The notes under the pieces are model-generated. The model made no database searches. It saw only the letters and a program-made list of their open reading frames with translations, and had not been told where the DNA came from. A stretch of DNA of 6,640 nucleotides from Rhodocyclaceae bacterium (lineage in GTDB: Bacteria > Pseudomonadota > Gammaproteobacteria > Burkholderiales > Rhodocyclaceae): contig JAFSWK010000088.1 in assembly GCA_017444505.1 (NCBI GenBank), positions 1-6,640 of the forward strand, written 5' to 3'. Positions 1 to 4,350 of the stretch are shown one piece after another. The position numbers and the translations under genes were made by a program. Each line of letters starts with the position of its first letter. Position 1 is the first letter of the stretch.

Positions 1-117
1 GATCACTGGCATTATGGGACGGTTGTTCAGCCCTACGATTTTCGCGGTCTGGAACAACTGCTGGTAGATTTTCATCACGCAATGAAGAGGTGGAACGATG
101 AACACGGTATTGATTGA
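1..117 (+). CDS. C-terminal end of a truncated small protein, possibly the toxin partner of the next gene
   Basis: Frame 1 is open from the left edge to a TGA at 115-117 and gives 38 residues beginning DHWHYGTVVQPYDFRGLEQL and ending in an acidic/basic helix-like tail (KRWNDEHGID). The start lies outside the window. The stop falls 20 bases inside the next gene, the tight overlap expected of a co-translated two-gene module. The downstream protein resembles HVO_A0114/TumA antitoxins, whose usual upstream partner is a small TumE (DUF6516-type) toxin rich in His and aromatic residues. The HWHYG start of this fragment is compatible with that, but 38 residues are too few for a family call. The toxin role is inferred from position only; it could be any small protein. 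Confidence 0.5.
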   Translation, partial: DHWHYGTVVQPYDFRGLEQLLVDFHHAMKRWNDEHGID

Positions 118-448
118 TGTCTGTCCGGTGGCGCTCTCCATGGCAAACATGCTCCAGACTGTGCGCAGCGGCAAGCCAGAGCGCGAGGCGCGCATTCGCT
201 TTGCATCGTTTGACTTGCTATGGAAAACCCTGACGCCGAACCGGATGCAGTTGATCCAGGCGCTGACTGGCGCAGGTCCCACCGGAGTGCGCGAACTGGC
301 GCGGCGCGTGGGGCGCGACGTGCGCGCCGTGCACGCCGACTGCGTGCGTCTGGCAAAAACCGGCGTCATCGACAAACTGGAAGACGGCAAACTGCTCTTC
401 CCCTACGATGGCGTGCGCGTAAATTTTGAAGTGCCCAAGGCAGCTTGA
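98..448 (+). CDS. HVO_A0114/TumA-like winged-helix DNA-binding protein, probable antitoxin
   Basis: This is a complete 116-residue protein. Its start is supported by an AGAGG-type ribosome site (GAGGTGG, 87-93) about 7 bases before ATG 98. Residues 36-50 (FASFDLLWKTLTPNR) and 62-93 (a helix-turn-helix with RELARRVGRDVRAVHADCVRL) fit the pattern of HVO_A0114-family winged-helix regulators, in which the LT-x-R motif precedes a MarR/ArsR-like fold. The end, around FPYDGVRVNFEV (101-112), is the expected wing and strand. Members of this family are often the antitoxin and operator-binding half of TumE/TumA modules, acting in the cytoplasm. The 20-base overlap with the preceding truncated gene supports that reading and suggests translational coupling and self-repression. 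The DNA-binding fold is well supported. The antitoxin role is inferred; a stand-alone regulator is the alternative. Confidence 0.78.
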   Translation: MNTVLIDVCPVALSMANMLQTVRSGKPEREARIRFASFDLLWKTLTPNRMQLIQALTGAGPTGVRELARRVGRDVRAVHADCVRLAKTGVIDKLEDGKLLFPYDGVRVNFEVPKAA

Positions 449-493
449 ACATGGACGCCGCCGCGCCGCCGCCGAAGCCGTCGACAGACCGGC

Positions 494-560
494 TCCGGCG
501 CAAGGCCGGATTCAGGCTCCCTCTGGGAGGGAGCTGTCGGCGAAGCCGACTGAGAGAGGG
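494..560. repeat. Tandem stem-loop intergenic repeat (REP/MITE-like)
   Basis: Three perfect hairpins lie almost end to end. First, TCCGGC (494-499) pairs with GCCGGA (505-510) around a 5-base loop. Second, GCTCCCTC (516-523) pairs with GAGGGAGC (527-534) around TGG. Third, GTCGGC (536-541) pairs with GCCGAC (545-550) around GAA. The segment closes with AGAGGG (555-560), which could instead pair with CCCTCT (519-524), so a larger cruciform with the GTCGGC hairpin in its arm is possible. From memory, similar intergenic elements built from ctccctc / gagggag arms around a gtcggc-gaa-gccgac hairpin recur in many bacterial genomes; I cannot check copy number here. It lies between two convergent genes and may also act as a transcription barrier, although no U-run follows it. 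Confidence 0.7.
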
Positions 561-600
561 CGCGGGGCGGGGGTAGAAGCATCACCGGCGGGGTTTTTGT

Positions 601-621
601 GCGCACGGCGTTTCCGTGCGC
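601..621. other. Perfect hairpin just downstream of the carrier gene, possible terminator
   Basis: GCGCACGG (601-608) pairs with CCGTGCGC (614-621) around the loop CGTTT, 27 bases past the stop of the minus-strand carrier gene (649). Its position between convergent genes suits a terminator or RNA-stabilising structure. However, the minus-strand RNA continues with ACAAAAACC rather than a U-run, and the T-run on the plus strand (594-598) lies before the hairpin rather than after it. It is therefore not a canonical intrinsic terminator for either direction. Confidence 0.35.
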
Positions 622-648
622 GCGATGCGGCATGGGCTTTCTGTTTTG

Positions 649-1953
649 TCATGCAGCAATGCGTTCGTCTTCGTATTTGCCGCTCAGTTTCAGCCCCAGT
701 GCGCCCCAGGCGAGGGAAATTGCGCTGCCGACGAGCAGGGTGCCGCCTGCGCCCAGGCGTGCCAGCGTCCAGCCTTCGGCTTGGGCGGAGAGCATGTCGC
801 CGCCGCGATAGACGACGGTGTCGAGGAAGTTTTTCACCTTGTATTTCTCCTCGGCGCCCAGTGGCACGAAGAGCATTTCGCGCGCCGGTTTCACCAGTGC
901 GTATTCCCCGATGCGGCGCACGCTCATGACCAGCGCAATCGCCCAGAAAGCCGGATGCGCCCAGGCGAGCAACGCAAAGCCTGCGGCCACAACAAAGCCC
1001 AGCAAGCCCAGTAGCCATTTCATGCCCAGATGGTGGGCGATTTTCGCGGTGAGGAAAATCTGGATGAAAAAACTCGCCGCCTGCACAATCAGCTCAATAT
1101 CGGCAAAGGCCGCCCGGCGCGCTTGCGTGTCCGCGAAGGTGACGTACACCACCCGCCCCTGCTCCATGTAGAGAAAGGTACTGACGCTGGTGAGCAGCAG
1201 CACAAAGCCCACGAACAGGCGCAGGTGCGCGGATGCGGCGAGGATGCGCAGCCCTTGCAGCGGATTGCAGGTCGGCAGCGGGCGGGAAAATCGTTCCTGA
1301 AACCGCGCCCGCTCGTTTTCTTCCGCAAGCAGGCTCAGTGCCGCGTTCATCAGGGCGTTTTTCAGCCACAAGGCAAAGAGCAGCAAAAAGGCTGAAAGGA
1401 AAATGAAATGTTCGCTCGCCACGCCCTGCAAAAAGCCCACTGCGGCAGAGCCGGCAATGCCGCCCAGGCTCGCGCCGGCGCTGAGGATGCCGAACATGCG
1501 CTGGCTCTGTTCGCGGTTGAAAACGTCTGCCAGCACGCTCCATCCCGAACTGATGACGGCGAGGTTAAAGACGCTGACCCAGACGTAAAACACCCGACAC
1601 AGGGCGGCAAAGCCCGCATCCTCTTCGCCAATGAGTTTCATGGCGACGAAAAACAGCAGCAGATTGACGGCGAAAAACGCAAAAATGGCGTCCGTGTACA
1701 GCCTGCGCCGCACGCGCCCGCTGACCCACATCGCCGCCAGCGAGCACAACAGCGTGGCGACAAACGTGGCCGTAAACAGCCATTTCAGTTCCTCCGTGCC
1801 GCCCTGAATGCCCAGCGCGTCCCGAATCGGGCGCAGCAGCGCGTAGGCCAGAAAGAGCGAAAACACAAACAGAACGCCCAGCACCAGCAGCCGCAGTTCG
1901 CCGCGTTGCAGGCTGAAGAGCGAAAGCAGCTTGTCGCGCGCGTTTGCCATCAT
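649..1953 (-). CDS. NTP/NDP exchange (ATP/ADP translocase-like) major facilitator carrier
   Basis: This 434-residue inner-membrane protein has about twelve hydrophobic segments: near residues 20-40, 56-76, 86-107, 119-142, 153-175 and 182-201, then six more ending at about 425. It belongs to the ATP/ADP-translocase-related branch of the MFS. The tell-tale motifs are LRPIRDALG after helix 1 (40-48), KPAREMLF (355-362) and NFLDTVVYRGGD (375-386). Classical members exchange ATP for ADP in intracellular parasites. Shorter relatives are common in free-living bacteria with unproven substrates, so nucleotide transport is a family-based guess. Two adjacent ATGs (1953 and 1950) are possible starts. 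The only ribosome-site-like sequence is a purine-rich stretch (GAGGCGGG) about 11 bases upstream. The gene begins 30 bases after the reductase stop on the same strand, so the two probably share a transcript. Confidence 0.8.
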   Translation of the reverse strand: MMANARDKLLSLFSLQRGELRLLVLGVLFVFSLFLAYALLRPIRDALGIQGGTEELKWLFTATFVATLLCSLAAMWVSGRVRRRLYTDAIFAFFAVNLLLFFVAMKLIGEEDAGFAALCRVFYVWVSVFNLAVISSGWSVLADVFNREQSQRMFGILSAGASLGGIAGSAAVGFLQGVASEHFIFLSAFLLLFALWLKNALMNAALSLLAEENERARFQERFSRPLPTCNPLQGLRILAASAHLRLFVGFVLLLTSVSTFLYMEQGRVVYVTFADTQARRAAFADIELIVQAASFFIQIFLTAKIAHHLGMKWLLGLLGFVVAAGFALLAWAHPAFWAIALVMSVRRIGEYALVKPAREMLFVPLGAEEKYKVKNFLDTVVYRGGDMLSAQAEGWTLARLGAGGTLLVGSAISLAWGALGLKLSGKYEDERIAA

Positions 1954-1983
1954 GGGAAAAGATGCCCGCCTCGCCGTCCGGCA

Positions 1984-2871
1984 TCAGCCGAGTGCGGCGA
2001 TTTGCTGCATGTCTTCATCGCTCAACGCAAAATCGAAGATGCTGAGGTTTTCAATCATGCGCGCGCGTCGGGCGGTTTTGGGAATGGTGATGATGTTGCG
2101 CTGAATCTGCCAGCGCAAAATCACCTGCGCGGCGGTTTTGCCGTACTTTTCTCCGATGCGGGTGAGCGTTTCGTTCTTCAGGATGCGCGTATCCCCCGTG
2201 CCGAAGGGCGAATAGCTCTCCGTGGCGACACCGAGTTTGTCCAGCGCCGCCTGCGTTTGCACTTGCTGGTGAAACGGGTGCAGCTCAATCTGGTTGAGCG
2301 CCGGTTTCACCGGAAATTCTTCGCACAACTGCGCGACCAGTTCGGTGCTGAAATTGCTCACGCCGATGGCTTTGGCGCGCCCTTGTTCATGCAGCGCGCA
2401 AAACGCCGCCCAGATGCTTTTGATGTCGCCATAGGGGGCGTGAATCAGGTAGAGGTCGACGTAGTCCATCTGCAACGCTTTCAGGCTCTTGGCAAATTCG
2501 CGCTTGGCCGCTTCGCCGTCTGCGTCCATGCCCCACATCAGTTTGGTGGTGACAAACACCTCTTCGCGCCGCAAACCGCTGGCGCGCACCGCTGCGCCGA
2601 CGATGTCTTCATTGCGGTAGTAAGCGGCGCTGTCGATATGGCGATAACCGACTTCCAGCGCGGCTTCGATGGCCTGTTGCCCGTCGCGCCCGCGCACGTT
2701 CCAGGTGCCATAGCCGAGGATGGGAATGTGGACGCCGTTGTTCAGCACGTAATCCGGTACTGCGTTTTGCATGTTTGTCGTCTCCGTGGGATTGGCAAAC
2801 AGCGCGCGTGCGCCCAGCATCGCCGCGCCGCCTGCGAAAAGGGATTTTTTCAGAAATGTGCGTCGCTTCAT
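1984..2871 (-). CDS. Tat-exported aldo/keto reductase (AKR5-like)
   Basis: This is a 295-residue NADPH-dependent carbonyl reductase of the TIM-barrel AKR superfamily. The N-terminus is a twin-arginine signal: RRTFLKK at 3-9, a hydrophobic stretch (10-25, GGAAMLGARALF) and a likely cleavage after Ala26. The catalytic tetrad is complete: Asp80 and Tyr85 (in GYRHIDSAAYYRNE), Lys110 (TTKL) and His144 (YLIHAP). GVSNF, NQIELHP and YSPFG follow, and IPKTARRAR (263-271) matches the phosphate-binding loop that selects NADP(H). The closest named relatives are 2,5-diketo-D-gluconate reductase-type enzymes; the substrate cannot be read from sequence. ATG 2871 was chosen because AGGAG (2879-2883) sits 7 bases upstream and the start gives an intact Tat signal, although the frame stays open much further upstream, opposite dusB. 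It is probably co-transcribed with the downstream carrier. A second in-frame ATG at Met34 is listed separately. Confidence 0.88.
   Translation of the reverse strand: MKRRTFLKKSLFAGGAAMLGARALFANPTETTNMQNAVPDYVLNNGVHIPILGYGTWNVRGRDGQQAIEAALEVGYRHIDSAAYYRNEDIVGAAVRASGLRREEVFVTTKLMWGMDADGEAAKREFAKSLKALQMDYVDLYLIHAPYGDIKSIWAAFCALHEQGRAKAIGVSNFSTELVAQLCEEFPVKPALNQIELHPFHQQVQTQAALDKLGVATESYSPFGTGDTRILKNETLTRIGEKYGKTAAQVILRWQIQRNIITIPKTARRARMIENLSIFDFALSDEDMQQIAALG
2770..2785 (-). promoter_or_regulatory. Possible internal ribosome site and second start (Met34) in the Tat reductase
   Basis: On the minus strand GGAG (2782-2785) lies 9 bases before an in-frame ATG (2772-2770) encoding Met34, just after the Tat cleavage region. 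Starting here would give a 262-residue protein with the full AKR barrel and no signal, close to the usual length of cytoplasmic AKR5 enzymes. The upstream start has a better site (AGGAG, 7-base spacing), so this one would be secondary. Confidence 0.3.
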
Positions 2872-2893
2872 GGTCTTGCTCCTGCGTCTGCCT

Positions 2894-2932
2894 GCCGCGC
2901 GGGGCGCGGCGTGGCGGGTGCGGGCGAGTATG
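2894..2932 (-). promoter_or_regulatory. Putative reductase promoter with GC hairpin in its leader
   Basis: On the minus strand a weak extended -10 (TG-G-CATACT, hexamer at 2927-2932) lies about 56 bases before the reductase start. No convincing -35 is present at the right distance. Between it and the gene is a perfect 7-base GC hairpin: GCCGCGC (2894-2900) pairs with GCGCGGC (2904-2910) around GGG. The hairpin would lie in the 5' leader of the RNA. The promoter is a weak guess; the hairpin is directly visible. Confidence 0.25.
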
Positions 2933-2980
2933 CCACAGGCGCGGGGCACGAGGATGCACCGCCGAAAGCATCCGCGCCGG

Positions 2981-3007
2981 TGATAAAATCGCCCGCTTCC
3001 CCTTTCT
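2981..3007 (+). promoter_or_regulatory. Putative dusB operon promoter: extended -10, GC-rich discriminator, pyrimidine-rich start
   Basis: TG-A-TAAAAT (2981-2989) matches an extended -10 with one mismatch in the hexamer (2984-2989). It is followed by CGCCCGC (2990-2996) and then the pyrimidine run CTTCCCCTTTCT (2996-3007), where transcription would begin. The -35 position (about 2961-2966) is poor, as often tolerated with an extended -10. A GC-rich discriminator is the classical mark of ppGpp/DksA-inhibited promoters, and the E. coli dusB-fis promoter is known to begin with a pyrimidine. The equivalence is inferred. Confidence 0.5.
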
Positions 3008-3027
3008 GCCGCCCGCTCGCCTGTCTC

Positions 3028-4053
3028 ATGCAGTTTCTGGGTTTCACCCTGCCAAACAATCTTTTCGTCGCGCCCATGGCGGGGGTGACGGATCGTCCCT
3101 TTCGCCAGCTCTGCAAGAAAATGGGCGCGGGGCTGGCAGTCTCGGAAATGGTCACCAGCAATTCGCTGCTCTACGGCAGCGCGAAAACCCGCCGCCGCGC
3201 CAACCACGCGGGCGAGGTCGAACCCATTTCGGTGCAGATTGCCGGTGCCGTGCCCGAAATGCTGGCCGAGGCGGCGCGCTACAACGCCGAGCGCGGCGCG
3301 CAGATTATCGACATCAATATGGGCTGTCCGGCCAAGAAGGTCTGCAACGTCATGGCAGGCTCGGCGCTGATGCAAGATGAGGCGCTGGTCGAGCGCATCT
3401 TGCGCGCCGTGGTGCGCGCCGTGCCCGAGACGCCAGTAACGCTCAAAATCCGCACCGGCTGGAACCGCGAACAGCGCAACGCGCCGCAAATTGCCCGCAT
3501 TGCCGAAGACTGCGGCATCCGCGCGCTGGCCATCCACGGGCGCACGCGCGCCGACCAGTATCGCGGCGAAGCCGAATACGACACCATCGCGCAAGTGAAA
3601 TCGCGCGTGTCGATTCCCGTGATTGCCAATGGCGACATCACCACGCCTGAAAAGGCGCGCCATGTGCTCGACTACACCGGCTGCGACGGCCTGATGATTG
3701 GCCGCGCGGCGCAGGGGCGCCCGTGGATTTTCCGCGAAATCGCCCATTTTCTGGCCACCGGCGAGCATCTGCCCGCGCCGCTGGTCTCTGAAATCCACGC
3801 CGTGTGCCGCGCGCATGTGCTGGATTTGTATGATTTTTATGGCGTCGATTGTGGCGTGCGTATTGCCCGCAAGCACATTGCCTGGTACACCAAAGGGCTG
3901 GCGGGTTCCGCCGCCTTTCGCCGCCGCATGAATGAATGGGATGTGCCCGAAGGTCAACTGGACGCGGTCGATGAATTTTTCACCGCCCAGGCGCGCGCAT
4001 CCTGCCATCTGCGTTATGACACGGCGTCTGCCGTCACCGAGGAAACGGTATGA
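3028..4053 (+). CDS. dusB: tRNA-dihydrouridine synthase B
   Basis: This 341-residue FMN-dependent enzyme reduces uridine to dihydrouridine in the tRNA D-loop, using NADPH. The N-terminal TIM barrel shows APMAGVTDRPFR (14-25), VQIAG, and DINMGCPAKKV with catalytic Cys100. KIRTGW, IHGRTRADQY (uridine/FMN side), VIANGDI and GLMIGRAAQGRPW (phosphate grip for FMN) follow. The C-terminal helical domain (about 245-320) contains RIARKHIAWY. It is slightly longer than the roughly 320-residue E. coli enzyme, the extra being a polar tail ending in EETV. ATG 3028 is chosen because homology begins at once (MQFLGFTLPNNLFVAPMAG) even though no Shine-Dalgarno site precedes it; the frame is open far upstream with no family similarity. 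It is the first gene of the plus-strand operon and overlaps fis by 4 bases (ATGA). Confidence 0.97.
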   Translation: MQFLGFTLPNNLFVAPMAGVTDRPFRQLCKKMGAGLAVSEMVTSNSLLYGSAKTRRRANHAGEVEPISVQIAGAVPEMLAEAARYNAERGAQIIDINMGCPAKKVCNVMAGSALMQDEALVERILRAVVRAVPETPVTLKIRTGWNREQRNAPQIARIAEDCGIRALAIHGRTRADQYRGEAEYDTIAQVKSRVSIPVIANGDITTPEKARHVLDYTGCDGLMIGRAAQGRPWIFREIAHFLATGEHLPAPLVSEIHAVCRAHVLDLYDFYGVDCGVRIARKHIAWYTKGLAGSAAFRRRMNEWDVPEGQLDAVDEFFTAQARASCHLRYDTASAVTEETV

Positions 4054-4313
4054 AAACCACTCCCACACATTTGCAGGAAAATTCCTGCATGTCGCTGGCC
4101 GAATGCGTGCGGCGCACGCTGGACGAAAGCCCGATTGACCCCGACAGCCCGCTGACCACGGATTTGCACGCGCTGGTCATTCAGAGCGTGGAACGTCCGC
4201 TGCTGGCCTGGGTGCTGGAAAAAACCGGCAACAACCAGACCAATGCCGCCCGTCTGCTGGGCATCAACCGCAACACGCTGCACCGCAAGCTGGCGCAGTA
4301 CAACATGCTCTAA
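4050..4313 (+). CDS. fis: Fis-family DNA-binding protein
   Basis: This is an 87-residue small nucleoid-associated regulator that dimerises and bends DNA, and in enterics activates stable RNA promoters. The C-terminus carries the diagnostic Fis helix-turn-helix (63-84, QTNAARLLGINRNTLHRKL). VERPLLAWVLEKTGNNQ (47-63) forms the dimer core, and an AECVRRTL helix lies at 17-24. It is shorter than the 98-residue E. coli protein, as is normal for betaproteobacterial Fis. ATG 4050 overlaps the dusB stop in an ATGA junction and has an excellent GAGGAAA site (4039-4045), so translation is probably coupled to dusB. From memory, related short Fis proteins begin close to the AECVR helix, so Met14 (ATG 4089) is a plausible alternative start. 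The 13 residues before it contain a perfect palindrome, described separately. purH follows after 37 bases. Confidence 0.94.
   Translation: MKTTPTHLQENSCMSLAECVRRTLDESPIDPDSPLTTDLHALVIQSVERPLLAWVLEKTGNNQTNAARLLGINRNTLHRKLAQYNML
4072..4089 (+). promoter_or_regulatory. Perfect palindrome in the 5' end of fis, possible RNA hairpin or operator
   Basis: TGCAGGAA (4072-4079) and TTCCTGCA (4082-4089) are perfect inverted repeats separated by AA. In RNA the arms could pair, but a 2-base loop is too tight, so the inner A-U pairs would open. The left arm contains AGGAA, spaced 9 bases from the in-frame ATG at 4089-4091 (Met14), and the right arm ends on the A of that ATG. In DNA the G/C-flanked AAAATT centre loosely resembles a Fis site, but the G-to-C spacing (16 positions) is one longer than the usual 15. 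Confidence 0.4.
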
Positions 4314-4350
4314 CGCGCCCTTCCCTTTCTTTTTTCCGGATTGCCCCATC
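4314..4350 (+). promoter_or_regulatory. Pyrimidine-rich fis-purH spacer without a Shine-Dalgarno site
   Basis: The 37 bases between fis and purH contain CTTCCCTTTCT (4320-4330) followed by more T. No GC hairpin precedes the T-run, so it is not a rho-independent terminator. No GGAG-like site precedes ATG 4351. The tract closely matches the one before dusB and has the same distance to the start codon. It may be a ribosomal-protein-S1-type loading site; this is inferred. Confidence 0.3.

Noticed and set aside
511..522. Near match to a Neisseriaceae-type DNA uptake sequence (TTCAGGCTCCCT)
   Set aside because: It has one mismatch to the Kingella-type variant as I remember it, occurs once, and lies within the hairpin repeat; no second convincing copy was noticed, and no canonical GCCGTCTGAA.
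451..576. Small open frame (41 codons) after the winged-helix gene, Arg/Pro/Gly-rich
   Set aside because: It is translated entirely from the GC-rich spacer and hairpin repeat, has no ribosome site of its own, and its composition simply reflects the stem-loop arms.
1408..3027. Long plus-strand open frame opposite the carrier and the reductase, running into dusB
   Set aside because: The first 540 codons are the antisense of two well-supported genes and show no family similarity. DusB homology starts exactly at 3028.
2872..4068. Upstream extension of the reductase frame opposite dusB
   Set aside because: The extension is antisense to dusB. The ATG at 2871 has a good AGGAG site and begins a normal Tat signal.
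4320..4336. T-rich run after fis as a rho-independent terminator
   Set aside because: No GC-rich hairpin precedes the T-run, and the gene order favours read-through into purH.
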